From: Phyllobacterium myrsinacearum
GTDB lineage: Bacteria > Pseudomonadota > Alphaproteobacteria > Rhizobiales > Rhizobiaceae
Assembly (NCBI RefSeq): GCF_014138285.1
Contig: NZ_JACGXN010000013.1
Span: 62,001 to 126,000, forward strand
Reading direction: 5' to 3'
Length of the DNA stretch: 64,000 nucleotides
Shown: positions 18,735-28,179 of the stretch, in pieces
Numbering within the stretch: the first letter of the stretch is position 1
Layout of the letters: every line of letters begins with the position of its first letter
Made by a program: the position numbers and the translations under genes
The notes under the pieces: model-generated
What the model was told of the DNA's origin: nothing
The model's database searches: none
Seen by the model: only the letters and a program-made list of their open reading frames with translations

Positions 18735-19447
18735 TCCGCGACGACTTCCGGCACGAACTGATAGCCGCCGCCACGGATTGTCAGAATCAGTTTGGGTGAC
18801 CGCGGATCATCTTCCATCTTGCGGCGAAGGCGGCTGATCAGGATATCGATGCTGCGATCATAGCCATATGCCACATTGTTTCCCGCCAGTTCCAGAAGCT
18901 GATCGCGGCTGAGCATACGCTGTGCGCTCTTCACCAATGTCTCGAGCAGGTTGAACTCACCACTCGTCAGTTCCACACGCACATTATCGGGCGAGACAAG
19001 CCTGTGCCGTGAACAATCCATCGTCCACCCGGCAAATCTGTAAACCTGCGGTTCAAGACGGCGGTCCATGGCCGGACCGTCAAGGCGCCGCAGGACAGCC
19101 CTCACCCGCGCCAGCAGTTCCCGCGGATCAAACGGCTTGGATACGTAGTCATCCGCGCCCATCTCAAGCCCGACAACCCGATCGGTGGTTTCGGTGATAG
19201 CCGTCAGCATGATGATCGGCACGCGCGAATGCATGCGAATGTCCCGGCATATCTCCATGCCGCTCTTGCCCGGCAGCATGACATCCAGAATCAGCAGGTC
19301 AACAGGCGTGCGCGAGAAGATGACCTGCATCTCTTCACTGTCCCTGGCGACGGATACACGCATGCCGCGTTTTTTTAAAAACTCATGCAGCAAATCGCGA
19401 ATGGCATCGTCGTCATCGACAATCAGAATGTGCGGCTCGGATTTCAT
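18731..19447 (-). CDS. OmpR-family response regulator
   Basis: A 238-aa regulator with a receiver domain (acidic pocket DDDD at 11-14, phospho-acceptor Asp55 in LLILDVMLPGKSG, Lys in DDYVSKPFDP) and a C-terminal winged helix (ELTSGEFNLLETLV ... RSIDILISRLRRKMEDD). It precedes and overlaps the kinase gene. It faces two small secreted-protein genes across a gap with 11-bp-spaced direct repeats, the spacing bound by OmpR-type dimers. Confidence 0.94.
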   Translation of the reverse strand: MKSEPHILIVDDDDAIRDLLHEFLKKRGMRVSVARDSEEMQVIFSRTPVDLLILDVMLPGKSGMEICRDIRMHSRVPIIMLTAITETTDRVVGLEMGADDYVSKPFDPRELLARVRAVLRRLDGPAMDRRLEPQVYRFAGWTMDCSRHRLVSPDNVRVELTSGEFNLLETLVKSAQRMLSRDQLLELAGNNVAYGYDRSIDILISRLRRKMEDDPRSPKLILTIRGGGYQFVPEVVAE

Positions 19448-19568
19448 GCGAATCTTTCAACAATGGCGGGCTTTGATCTGCTTATCCGGCAACAGGATAG
19501 TGTCCGAAATCCGCATTGACCAGTCAGACATATACAGTTCCCGGTGATTTAGCGCCGCCTCCCGATTT

Positions 19569-19588
19569 CAGAAACAATCCAGAAACAA
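19569..19588. promoter_or_regulatory. 11-bp-spaced direct repeat, OmpR-type site candidate
   Basis: CAGAAACAA-TC-CAGAAACAA gives two identical nonamers with an 11-bp period, one helical turn, as bound head-to-tail by OmpR/PhoB-type regulators. The core GAAACA recurs as an inverted pair TGTTTC-acgatt-GAAACA at 19649-19666, nearer the secreted-protein genes. Assignment to the adjacent response regulator is inference. Confidence 0.5.
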
Positions 19589-19688
19589 AACTCTACAGAG
19601 TGGAAAAACGCCCGCAATAGTGATGCCCGATAACAGTCACATCGGTCCTGTTTCACGATTGAAACAAGACAAAACTTCGAAGGGTCCT

Positions 19689-19982
19689 ATGCGTAACGTT
19701 CTGACCATATCGACAATCATTCTGACCGGCGCGCTTTCTATCGCCGGGCCGATGGAACAGTCCATGGCCGATGAGACGCTGACCCGTACCGAGCTTTGCG
19801 GCAAACTTCAGCAGCAAACTCAACAAGCCATCACCGAACACGCCGAGGCAAAACGGGCAGCCAAGGCGAGAGCGCTTCAACGCAAGGCAACCAGATTTTG
19901 TGCCAGCAACAAGCAGGCACAAGGCATCAGAACGTTCGCACAAGCGTTGAAACTGCTCGGTGTGCAGCCGATTGATGACTGA
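19689..19982 (+). CDS. Small secreted protein of unknown function
   Basis: A 97-aa protein with a signal peptide (MRNVLTISTIILTGALSIAG, cleavage likely near SMA-DE) and a mature part of about 70 residues rich in Ala, Lys and Gln, helical in appearance, with two cysteines (ELCGKL and RFCASN) that could form a disulfide. I chose the ATG at 19689 because AAGGG precedes it and the signal peptide starts there. It is the first of two small exported genes divergent from the two-component system. No family recognised. Confidence 0.7.
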   Translation: MRNVLTISTIILTGALSIAGPMEQSMADETLTRTELCGKLQQQTQQAITEHAEAKRAAKARALQRKATRFCASNKQAQGIRTFAQALKLLGVQPIDD

Positions 19983-20024
19983 TCGACTGTGTCCCACGAG
20001 CCCATATCAAAAGGAAACTGACCT

Positions 20025-20222
20025 ATGAAAAAGTCCCTCTACACAGCTCTCGGCCTTGCCATCGCTCTTGCTGTTTCGGCTCCAGTTCTGACAGCTTCCA
20101 GCGCCAACGCAGCAGCTGCAGCAACAACAACTGCCGTTAAGCACACTGCAAAGGCAAAGCATCACGTCAAGAAGACACACAAGCACAAGGCTCACAAGAA
20201 GGCCGCTGCTAAGAAGGTTTAA
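20025..20222 (+). CDS. Secreted Lys/His/Ala-rich small protein
   Basis: A 65-aa protein: a clear signal peptide (MKKSLYTALGLAIALAVSAP, likely cleavage after SANA) and a mature part of ~36 residues made almost only of Lys, His, Ala and Thr (for example VKKTHKHKAHKKAAAKK). This composition resembles the mature acid-shock protein Asr of enterobacteria, whose gene answers to a two-component system, but no homology is claimed. It has an AAAGGAAA ribosome site, lies 42 bases after the previous gene and ends before a strong terminator. Possible roles are periplasmic buffering, anion or metal binding. Confidence 0.72.
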   Translation: MKKSLYTALGLAIALAVSAPVLTASSANAAAAATTTAVKHTAKAKHHVKKTHKHKAHKKAAAKKV

Positions 20223-20256
20223 TCTTCTTATTGCGCAATTCTTGAATTGTCTGAAA

Positions 20257-20296
20257 CTATGCCGGTCATGGGAAACCACAGCCGGCATAGCTTTTT
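20257..20296 (+). terminator. Rho-independent terminator of the secreted-protein genes
   Basis: CTATGCCGG and CCGGCATAG form a 9-bp perfect stem with a 16-base loop, followed by CTTTTT. Confidence 0.85.
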
Positions 20297-20566
20297 GCGC
20301 TTGCTGTCTTCTCTCCACCGTTTTCTGTGAACTGGAAAAAGCTCAATGATTTCCGGGCCGTAGTTTGGCCACCGCCGCCAGAAGCGTATCCAAAACTAGA
20401 TATTGTGGCTTTCACCTGCCACCCATACAAGTTTAGTTATCCAAAATGCATTTCCCATCGTAGAATCCTCCTGATGATTCTACGGCCGGTCACGGATCGC
20501 CCATGAAGAGCGGCATCCACGGTCTACAGGACCATCGTAACGCAACCGGCATGTGGAGAGACGACT
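20297..20566. other. Intergenic stretch with one perfect hairpin
   Basis: No gene seen. A perfect 9-bp inverted repeat, CGTAGAATC-ctcctgat-GATTCTACG, lies at 20459-20484, upstream of the GlsB-type gene. It could be an operator or a leader hairpin. No general-stress (GGAAC-N16/17-CGTT) promoter was found. Confidence 0.4.
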
Positions 20567-20821
20567 ATGGGTGGAGAATCACTTCTTATTTTCCTGTTAG
20601 TGGGACTGATCGCAGGGTGGCTAGCGAGCCAGCTTGTCCGAGGGGGCGGTTTTGGCCTCATTGGTGATCTGATCGTCGGCGTTATCGGCGCTTTCATAGC
20701 GGGATATCTCTTTCCGCGTCTGGGCATATCGCTGGGAGCCGGGCTTCTGGGTTCCATCATCGCAGCCACGATCGGTGCTGTAATATTGCTCGTCATTCTT
20801 CGCGCCGTTAAGCGGGCCTGA
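20567..20821 (+). CDS. GlsB/YeaQ/YmgE-family membrane protein
   Basis: An 84-aa hydrophobic protein of the 'transglycosylase-associated' stress family with three predicted membrane helices and the typical Gly-rich pattern (LVGLIAGWLASQLVRGGGFG, then GVIGAFIAGYLFPRLG). The biochemical role of the family is unknown; related genes are often stress-induced. AGAGACG lies upstream of the ATG. A strong terminator follows. Confidence 0.85.
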   Translation: MGGESLLIFLLVGLIAGWLASQLVRGGGFGLIGDLIVGVIGAFIAGYLFPRLGISLGAGLLGSIIAATIGAVILLVILRAVKRA

Positions 20822-20847
20822 CGATACGAGCCATTCACAACGACAAA

Positions 20848-20884
20848 GCCTCCGAACCTGACATGGTTCGGAGGCTTCTTTTTG
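20848..20884. terminator. Terminator after GlsB-type gene
   Basis: GCCTCCGAACC-tgacat-GGTTCGGAGGC, a perfect 11-bp stem, followed by TTCTTTTT. It stands between convergent genes. Confidence 0.9.
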
Positions 20885-20900
20885 ACGGGTCTTCAGCCGA

Positions 20901-23900
20901 TCACGAATGAACTGGTTCCGGATCCCCACTTGACGCCGGTGTCACCGGTTTCTCCACCTTGTCATCCCTGTGGGAAATGAAGGTGTAGAACATGGGCACC
21001 ACGAAGAGCGTAAAGATCGTGCCGATCAAGATTCCGGAGAAGATCACCAGACCAATGGAATAACGGGCTGCTGCGCCGGCACCGGTCGCGGTGATCAGCG
21101 GGATAACGCCGAGTGCCATGGCCGCTGTCGTCATCAGGATCGGGCGCAGGCGTGTCTTGGCCGCAAGAATAATCGCGTCATGCCGCGATATCCCGTGCAG
21201 TTCACGCTGCTGGTTGGCAAATTCCACCATCAAAATACCGTGCTTGGTAATCAGTCCCACGAGGGTGATCAATCCAACCTGCGTATAGATGTTCAGTGTA
21301 CCAAGCCCCATATTGAGCGGAACAATCGCACCGAAAATCGACAGTGGAACCGACATCATGATGATGAACGGGTCGCGGAAGCTTTCGAACTGTGCCGCAA
21401 GCACAAGGTAGATCACGACAACGGCAAGCACGAAGGCAATCAGGATCGTGCTTCCCTGCTCGATTTCAAGACGCGACTGACCGGAATAGTCCAGGAAGAA
21501 GCCATTTGGCAGCAGTGGACGCGCCGTATCAACCACAGTCTGCAAACCTTCACCTGTCGTAACGCCCGGCATGGGAAGCGCAGAAATCGTTGCCGAGTTC
21601 AGCTGATTGAACTGCTCGATCGCAGCCGGAGACGCATTCTCGGTGACTTTGATGACTGCTGACAACGGCACCATGTCGCCCGACGCACTTTTGACGAAGT
21701 ATTTGCCAAGGTTTTCCGGATTGGAGCGGAAGTCCTGCGGCACTTGCGGGATGATGTCGTAGCTGTTGGAGTCACGATCAAACTTCGCGATCTTGCCGCC
21801 ACCGACCAGAAGCCCGAGCGTCTGACCGATTTCACTGACTGGGACACCCAGAGCCGACGCACGGTCGCGATCAATCGTGACCGTAACCTGCGGTGCGTTG
21901 AAGGACAGCGAGTTCTGCACAATGATAAACTTGCCTGATGCCTGCGCCTTGTTCTTGATGTCCTCAGCCACTTCGAACACCTTGTCGGCCGGACCGGTCG
22001 ACTGGATGATGATCGAAATCGGCAGACCGCCACCTGTTCCAGGCAAAGTCGGCGGTGCAAAAATATAGGCCTGCGCACCGGCCATCGGGCTGATGATGCC
22101 TTGCAACTCCTGCTGCAGCTGTTTCTGTGACTTATCGCGTTGCGTCCAGTCCTTGAACACCCAGATCGCAAATGCCGAGTTCGTCGTACCCAGGCCGAGG
22201 ATGTTGAACCTGGCTTTGATCTCAGGAAGATCCTTGGTCAATGCGTCGATCTGGTCGGCATAAAGCTTGGTGTAGTCAGACGTGGCATATTGTGGTGCAT
22301 TGACGACTGCGAACAGAGCGCCTGAATCTTCCTCGGGAGCCAGTTCGGACGACGTCTTGGTGAACAGGAATCCTGTCAACGCCACAAGCGTGATAACGAT
22401 CAACAGGGTTAGCGGACGAAAACTCAGCGATCCTGCCACACGTCGTTCATAAAAACCTTCCAGCCAACTGAAGCTATTATCAACAATCCGCTGGAAACGG
22501 CTGTGATTACCACTTTTCAGCAGCAAGGCGCACATCATTGGTGAGACCGTCAAGGCGGCAACACCCGAAATAATAACCGCACCGGCCAGTGTGAAGGCAA
22601 ATTCACGGAAGAGCGCGCCTGTGAGGCCGCCGGTAAAACCAAGCGGCGCAAACACAGCAGCCAGTGTAACGGTCATCGCCACGATCGGGCCGGTGATTTC
22701 TTTCATTCCCTTCAGCGCGGCATCGACCGGTTTGAGTCCCTCTTCGATGTGACGATGGATGTTTTCAAGCACCACGATCGCATCATCGACGACAAGACCG
22801 ATCGCCAGAACCATCGCCAGCAGTGAAAGCAGATTGATCGAATACCCAAGCAAGAACAGGAAGAAACATACACCAACCAATGAAATGGGAATGGTGACAA
22901 CCGGAATAATGACGGAACGGAACGATCCGAGGAACAGCAGGATCACCGCAACAACGATGAGAACCGCTTCGCCGATGGTCTTGAACACTTCATAGATCGA
23001 CGAACTGATCTGCTCTGTCGAATCGTAAAGCATATAAATGGACATGCCTTCCGGAAGCGTGGCCTGAATCGATGGCAATTCCTTGCGCACGGCAGCCGTC
23101 ATATCGATCGGATTGGCGGCAGGCGTCGGGAAAATACCGAGAAATGTGCCGCTTGACCCATTGAACGTAACAACCGTGTCTTTGTTGACCGCACCGAGCT
23201 CAATGCGTGCAACATCGCGCAAACGCACAATATTGGCGCCGTCAGACTTGATCGGCATAGCGCCAAAAGCCTCGGGCGTTTGCAAGGTGGTCTTCAACGT
23301 GATGGGCGACGCGACGTAGAGATTTTCGATCTTGCCCGGTGCAGACAGGAAGTTTGATTGCTGGATTGCTGTCAATACTTCCGACGCCGTGGTCTTGCGT
23401 GCAGCCAACTGAATTGGGTCGATCCACACGCGCATCGAAAACACCTGACCACCCAGGATCTGCGCATCGGCAACGCCCTGAATTGTCGACATGCGCGGCT
23501 GGATAACGCGTTCCAGATACTCGGTGATCTGCTCGCTGCTCATGTTCGGGTTTTGCACGGCCAGATACATGGTCGCGAAATCCTGACCTGTACCTTTCTT
23601 GATAACCGGATCATCGGCTTCTGTCGGCAGGTCACCACGGACCTGATTCACCTTGGAAAGAACTTCGGTCAGCGCCGCGTCCGGATCAGCACCCAGTTTC
23701 ATCTGCACGGTAACCGTGCTCGATGACGGTGCCGATGACGAGGTGACGTAGTCGATGTTTTCAGTCGTGGTTACAGCCTTCGCGATCGGTGAAGAGATAA
23801 ATCCCTGCATCAGATCCGCGCTCGCGCCGGCATAGGTTGTTGTGATCGTGATGACCGTTTCTTCGACCTTGGGATATTCGCGAACCGCAAGGTTCGACAG

Positions 23901-23984
23901 TCCCTGGGCACCAAGCAGGATGATCATCAGAGCGACTACCGTCGACAGAACTGGACGGCGAATGAATATTTCTGAGAAATTCAT
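20901..23984 (-). CDS. RND multidrug efflux permease (HAE1 type)
   Basis: A 1027-aa inner-membrane proton antiporter of the AcrB/MexF type. It begins MNFSEIFIRRPVLSTVVALM, has the proton-relay pair in TM4 (GLVVDDAIVVLEN), Lys in TM10 (LITKHGILMVEFAN) and Arg in the TM11 region (TRLRPILMTTAAMALG). Two periplasmic halves of normal size are present. Its ATG overlaps the adaptor stop by four bases (ATGA), so the two are translated together. No outer-membrane channel gene is in the operon; it presumably borrows a TolC-like protein encoded elsewhere. Substrates unknown. Confidence 0.95.
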   Translation of the reverse strand: MNFSEIFIRRPVLSTVVALMIILLGAQGLSNLAVREYPKVEETVITITTTYAGASADLMQGFISSPIAKAVTTTENIDYVTSSSAPSSSTVTVQMKLGADPDAALTEVLSKVNQVRGDLPTEADDPVIKKGTGQDFATMYLAVQNPNMSSEQITEYLERVIQPRMSTIQGVADAQILGGQVFSMRVWIDPIQLAARKTTASEVLTAIQQSNFLSAPGKIENLYVASPITLKTTLQTPEAFGAMPIKSDGANIVRLRDVARIELGAVNKDTVVTFNGSSGTFLGIFPTPAANPIDMTAAVRKELPSIQATLPEGMSIYMLYDSTEQISSSIYEVFKTIGEAVLIVVAVILLFLGSFRSVIIPVVTIPISLVGVCFFLFLLGYSINLLSLLAMVLAIGLVVDDAIVVLENIHRHIEEGLKPVDAALKGMKEITGPIVAMTVTLAAVFAPLGFTGGLTGALFREFAFTLAGAVIISGVAALTVSPMMCALLLKSGNHSRFQRIVDNSFSWLEGFYERRVAGSLSFRPLTLLIVITLVALTGFLFTKTSSELAPEEDSGALFAVVNAPQYATSDYTKLYADQIDALTKDLPEIKARFNILGLGTTNSAFAIWVFKDWTQRDKSQKQLQQELQGIISPMAGAQAYIFAPPTLPGTGGGLPISIIIQSTGPADKVFEVAEDIKNKAQASGKFIIVQNSLSFNAPQVTVTIDRDRASALGVPVSEIGQTLGLLVGGGKIAKFDRDSNSYDIIPQVPQDFRSNPENLGKYFVKSASGDMVPLSAVIKVTENASPAAIEQFNQLNSATISALPMPGVTTGEGLQTVVDTARPLLPNGFFLDYSGQSRLEIEQGSTILIAFVLAVVVIYLVLAAQFESFRDPFIIMMSVPLSIFGAIVPLNMGLGTLNIYTQVGLITLVGLITKHGILMVEFANQQRELHGISRHDAIILAAKTRLRPILMTTAAMALGVIPLITATGAGAAARYSIGLVIFSGILIGTIFTLFVVPMFYTFISHRDDKVEKPVTPASSGDPEPVHS

Positions 23985-25201
23985 TTTGTTGGCAGTCCCG
24001 CATCTGTGGTGTTGGCTGGATTGACGGCGTTGGCAATTGTTACAGCTCCACCGGCGTTCAAACGATTTTGACCTGCCGTCACAACGACATCACCCTTTTT
24101 GATACCCTTGGTAATCTCCACCAGAAGACCTGAACGGCGTCCCGGGGTGACAAAAACCTGTGCAAGAACGAATCTCTCTTCTTTCTTGGCAGCAGGGTCA
24201 GCTGGTTTTGCAGCATCGGCTGGCTTGGCTGTGTCTGCAGGCTTGGCGGCATCGGCTGCTTTTGCAGGATCTTCTTTCTTTTCTTCAGGACGAAGAACAA
24301 AAATGTAGTCGCCATAAAGGCTCGAGACGAGCGCAGTCTGCGGCAAGGTGTAGACGTTGTCCTCCTTGGGCAGCGTGACCCGAACCTGAGCGAACTGGCC
24401 GGGACGCAATTTACCGTCGGCATTCTCCACCTTTGCCCGGACGGAAACCAGCCGCGTCGCGGGGTCGATACGAGGCTCGATAGCAGTGATCTGGCCAGCA
24501 TAGGTCTCATTCGTGTCCGCAAGGCTGATCGTGATCTGTTGATCGATGTGAATCTGGTTGAGGTTCTGTTCGTTGACCGTAAAGTCCACGCGCATGGTGG
24601 ACAGGTCCTGCAACGAGACGACAACCGTGCCCGGCGATAGATACTGACCCTGCTCGATCTGCGGAATACCGACCGTGCCCTTGAACGGCGCCTTCAGCAG
24701 CTTCTGTTCCATGACGGCCTGCAATTTGGCTATTTCAGCCTTCTTGGCGAGCGATGCAGCCTGCGCTGTGTCCACGTTTGATTCCGCACCAACACCGCGG
24801 GTATTCAACGTACGGGCGCGCACCAATGTCTGGTCATTGAGGACATCCTGGGCTTTGGCGGCCACGATATCGGCCTTTTCGATGGCATCATCGAGCTGCA
24901 AAAGCGCGGCGCCCTGCTCCACGATCTGGTTGGCTGTGAATGGAATCTCCTTCACAATGCCAGCGACTTCAACGGCCAGATTCACGCCCTGAATGGCGCT
25001 GACAGACCCGATAGCCTCGATATTCGGCGTCCATACACCCGGTTCGACAGTATAGGTCGAAACAGGTGACGCCGGCTGCTGCATGGTGGCGAAGAACTGC
25101 TTGATCATTCCCTCGCGGAAATAATTGAACCAGACTAGTCCTCCAGCAAGCACCACGACCAAAAGCAAAATGATCACGGGTAGAATGTAGCGCTTTATCA
25201 T
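23981..25201 (-). CDS. RND periplasmic adaptor subunit (membrane fusion protein)
   Basis: A 406-aa adaptor linking the permease to an outer-membrane channel. It has an N-terminal membrane anchor (residues 5-26), the biotinyl-lipoyl halves (VEVAGIVKEIPF and KLLKAPFKGTVGIPQIEQGQ), a short coiled-coil hairpin (about 100-165), a beta-barrel and the membrane-proximal domain. An unusual Ala/Lys/Pro/Asp-rich insert at about residues 306-342, with repeats of AKPAD, interrupts the C-terminal part. First gene of the operon and divergent from a TetR regulator. Confidence 0.93.
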   Translation of the reverse strand: MIKRYILPVIILLLVVVLAGGLVWFNYFREGMIKQFFATMQQPASPVSTYTVEPGVWTPNIEAIGSVSAIQGVNLAVEVAGIVKEIPFTANQIVEQGAALLQLDDAIEKADIVAAKAQDVLNDQTLVRARTLNTRGVGAESNVDTAQAASLAKKAEIAKLQAVMEQKLLKAPFKGTVGIPQIEQGQYLSPGTVVVSLQDLSTMRVDFTVNEQNLNQIHIDQQITISLADTNETYAGQITAIEPRIDPATRLVSVRAKVENADGKLRPGQFAQVRVTLPKEDNVYTLPQTALVSSLYGDYIFVLRPEEKKEDPAKAADAAKPADTAKPADAAKPADPAAKKEERFVLAQVFVTPGRRSGLLVEITKGIKKGDVVVTAGQNRLNAGGAVTIANAVNPANTTDAGLPTK

Positions 25202-25299
25202 GGGGAACCGCTCCGGAACAAAACAATGGCCAGCAAAGTTCGTTGCCAGCCTGTCAAATGAGAATAACGTGATGTGGACTTGATTGCCACGGCCACTTT

Positions 25300-25323
25300 A
25301 CTGTACCGTCCGGACGGTAAAGT
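25300..25323. promoter_or_regulatory. TetR operator upstream of the RND operon
   Basis: The core TACCGTCCGGACGGTA (25304-25319) is a perfect 16-bp palindrome; adding ACT/AGT on both sides gives 12-bp half-sites with one mismatch. It lies between the divergent adaptor and TetR genes, where the adjacent TetR protein would be expected to bind. Confidence 0.75.
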
Positions 25324-25373
25324 CAATAGAAACGGGATTCCTTATGGGACTAAAGTTTTAAAGAAAGAGCAGA

Positions 25374-25952
25374 ATGCGGGCGGCCGTTCTCACTACAAAA
25401 GATAAAATTCTGCAGGCAGCTGCGGAAATTGCCATGGAGGTTGGCCCGGTCCACCTCTCCCTTGATGCGGTCGCACGCCGAGCGGGACTCTCAAAAGGTG
25501 GATTGCTTTACACATTTCCGACCAAGGCCAAGTTGCTGGAAGCGCTTGTCGAGCACCATGTGGCCGAGTTTGACGAATCACTGCGCATGCAGGAGGCCAA
25601 GCGAAACCACAAGGTGAACAGTGTGGTTCAGGCCTGTATCGAGGTTTATCGTGCAGAGTTCGTTTTGAACGAGCCTGAGCCGTCAGGCATTCTGGCTGCC
25701 ATCGCCAACGACCCGAGTTTCATTGATCCGATCCGGCGCTACAACAAACAATTGCTGGACCGCATGAAAGAGAACTCGGAGGACCCGACCATGGCCCTCA
25801 TCGCTTTTCTGACCATAGAGGGTCTGCGCAGCCTGAAGCTGTTTGATATGGATACCCTCACCCACGAAGACCAGATTACGGCGATTGACGGGCTGCGCCA
25901 ACTTTTTGCGCCGTGTGACCCCGACAAGACTTGCCAACCCGCAACGGGATGA
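25374..25952 (+). CDS. TetR-family repressor of the RND operon
   Basis: A 192-aa regulator with an N-terminal helix-turn-helix (HLSLDAVARRAGLSKGGLLY, then TFPTKAKLLEALV) and a TetR_C-type ligand domain. It is divergent from the adaptor-permease operon, with a strong palindrome between them, so it is probably the local repressor, released by a pump substrate. Its stop abuts the convergent tgt stop with no spacer. Confidence 0.9.
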   Translation: MRAAVLTTKDKILQAAAEIAMEVGPVHLSLDAVARRAGLSKGGLLYTFPTKAKLLEALVEHHVAEFDESLRMQEAKRNHKVNSVVQACIEVYRAEFVLNEPEPSGILAAIANDPSFIDPIRRYNKQLLDRMKENSEDPTMALIAFLTIEGLRSLKLFDMDTLTHEDQITAIDGLRQLFAPCDPDKTCQPATG

Positions 25953-27086
25953 TCAAGCAAGGAGCGGGATATCGCCCTGGGCCCAAGTCCCCTGGGTTTC
26001 TTCACTGAATGCCTCGAAACGCTTCGCTTCAATGGCACCACGGATACCCTGCATAAGTTGCTGATAGTAGGCCAGATTGTTCCACGTCAGCAGCATGCCG
26101 CCCAGCGCTTCACCCGATTTGACCAGATGATGCAGATAGGCGCGGCTGTAGTCGCGCGCGGCAGGGCATGAGGATTCCTCATCCAGCGGGCGCGGATCAT
26201 CCGCATGGCGCGCATTGCGCAGATTGACCTTTCCGCGGCGGGTAAAGGCGAGGCCGTGCCGCCCTGCCCGTGTCGGCATCACGCAATCAAACATGTCGAT
26301 GCCACGTGCGACAGATTTCAGGATGTCATCGGGTGTGCCGACGCCCATGAGGTAGCGGGGTTTTTCCGCCGGAAGCTCCGGACAGGTCACATCAAGCATA
26401 TCGAGCATGACTTCTTGCGGCTCGCCGACCGCCAGACCGCCAACCGCATATCCCTTCAGATCCATCGCCTTCAGTGCCTGTGCCGAACGAATGCGCAGAT
26501 CCGGCACATCGCCGCCCTGTACAATGCCGAACATGGCTTTCCCGGGCTGATTGCCAAAGGCCGTCTTGCAGCGCTCCGCCCAGCGCAGCGACAGCTCCAT
26601 GGCACGCTGGATATCTTTCGGCGTTGAGGGCAAGGCAACACATTCATCCAGCTGCATCTGGATATCGGAATCCAGCAGCCCCTGTATCTCGATGGAACGT
26701 TCCGGGCTCATCTCATAGGCGCGCCCGTCAATATGGGAACGGAAAGTCACGCCCTTTTCATCGAGCTTGCGCAACTGCGCCAGCGACATGACCTGAAAAC
26801 CACCGGAATCCGTCAGGATCGGTCCAGGCCAACGGGCAAAATCATGCAACCCGCCCAGTTTCGCGATGCGTTCGGCGCTCGGTCGCAGCATGAGGTGATA
26901 AGTATTGCCAAGAATGATATCGGCGCCGAGATCCGCAACCTGATCCATATACATGGCCTTGACCGTTCCGGCTGTACCCACCGGCATGAAGGCTGGCGTG
27001 CGGACAGTGCCGCGCGGCATGGTTATTTCACCACGCCGGGCCTTGCCATCGGATGCGATCAGTTTGAATTCAAAGTTTTCTGTCAT
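25953..27086 (-). CDS. tgt: Queuine tRNA-ribosyltransferase
   Basis: Exchanges guanine-34 for preQ1 in tRNAs with GUN anticodons. 377 aa from MTENFEFKL. Diagnostic segments include [25 protein letters not shown] (catalytic Asp region), GGLAVGEP and the second Asp in [15 protein letters not shown] chose the ATG at 27084-27086 because it overlaps the queA stop as ATGA, which implies translational coupling with the next enzyme of queuosine synthesis; an ATG five codons upstream is the alternative. Confidence 0.96.
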   Translation of the reverse strand: MTENFEFKLIASDGKARRGEITMPRGTVRTPAFMPVGTAGTVKAMYMDQVADLGADIILGNTYHLMLRPSAERIAKLGGLHDFARWPGPILTDSGGFQVMSLAQLRKLDEKGVTFRSHIDGRAYEMSPERSIEIQGLLDSDIQMQLDECVALPSTPKDIQRAMELSLRWAERCKTAFGNQPGKAMFGIVQGGDVPDLRIRSAQALKAMDLKGYAVGGLAVGEPQEVMLDMLDVTCPELPAEKPRYLMGVGTPDDILKSVARGIDMFDCVMPTRAGRHGLAFTRRGKVNLRNARHADDPRPLDEESSCPAARDYSRAYLHHLVKSGEALGGMLLTWNNLAYYQQLMQGIRGAIEAKRFEAFSEETQGTWAQGDIPLLA

Positions 27087-28162
27087 GATGCCGATCGCCA
27101 TAACAGGCTTGCATCGCCATAGGAATAGAAGCGGTAGTGATTTTTGATCGCATGAGCATAAGCCGCATGCATGCGCTCGAAACCGCTGAAGGCTGACACC
27201 AGCATGAACAGGGTTGACCGTGGCAGATGGAAATTGGTCATCAGCAGATCAACCGCACGGAATTTATAACCCGGCGTGATGAAAATATCCGTTGGACCTG
27301 ACCAAGCCTTGACTACACCGTCTTCGCTCGTCGCGCTTTCAAGCAGACGCAGCGAGGTAGTACCCACAGCGACAACACGGCCACCCCGCGCCTTGACGGC
27401 GTTCAATGCGTCTGCCGTCCTCTGGTCCACATGACCGATTTCCGCATGCATCTTGTGGTCCGTCGTATCGTCAGCCTTAACAGGGAGAAATGTACCCGCG
27501 CCCACGTGCAGCGTAACGAAATGTTCTTCGATGCCGCGCTTTTTCAAATCATCCAGCAACGCGGGCGTAAAGTGCAGGCCCGCCGTAGGGGCAGCGACAG
27601 CACCTTCCTCGCGGGCATAAACAGTCTGATAATCTTCTTTATCGCGGCCATCCTCGGCTCTTTTTGATGCGATATAGGGTGGGAGCGGAATATGGCCGAC
27701 GGCCGCTATCGCCTGATCAAGATCGGCACCACTGAAATCAAACACCAGCAGCACTTCGCCCGCATCGCCCTTTTCCGCGACTGTTGCCTGCAACGACCCC
27801 AGAAGACAGGCATTGTTGCCGTGACCGAAATCGATCCGCTCACCCTGCCTGACCCGTTTTGCCGGGCGCAGGAAGGCTTTCCAGCGATCCGGACCCGTGC
27901 GCATATGCAGCGTCGCGCTGATCTGGGCTTTCACGCCCTCACGCTCGCGAAAACCTTCAAGTTGTGCGGGTATCACTTTGGTATCATTGAAAACCAGCGC
28001 ATCACCCGGGCGCAGAAAATCAGCCAGATGGCGGACACTGCTATCCTCAAATCCGGAAGCATCCGCCTTCACAAGCAAAAGCCGCGCGGAATCGCGCGGC
28101 TCTGCAGGTCTCAATGCGATGTTTTCTTCCGGCAGATCAAAATCGAAAAGATCAACACGCAT
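27083..28162 (-). CDS. queA: S-adenosylmethionine:tRNA ribosyltransferase-isomerase
   Basis: Converts preQ1-34 in tRNA to epoxyqueuosine using the ribosyl group of SAM. The 359-aa protein begins [19 protein letters not shown] and contains [29 protein letters not shown] and the C-terminal [17 protein letters not shown], all family hallmarks. It is coupled to tgt downstream and preceded closely by a cyclophilin gene. Confidence 0.96.
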   Translation of the reverse strand: MRVDLFDFDLPEENIALRPAEPRDSARLLLVKADASGFEDSSVRHLADFLRPGDALVFNDTKVIPAQLEGFREREGVKAQISATLHMRTGPDRWKAFLRPAKRVRQGERIDFGHGNNACLLGSLQATVAEKGDAGEVLLVFDFSGADLDQAIAAVGHIPLPPYIASKRAEDGRDKEDYQTVYAREEGAVAAPTAGLHFTPALLDDLKKRGIEEHFVTLHVGAGTFLPVKADDTTDHKMHAEIGHVDQRTADALNAVKARGGRVVAVGTTSLRLLESATSEDGVVKAWSGPTDIFITPGYKFRAVDLLMTNFHLPRSTLFMLVSAFSGFERMHAAYAHAIKNHYRFYSYGDASLLWRSAS

Positions 28163-28179
28163 GGTATATCAAGGCGATC

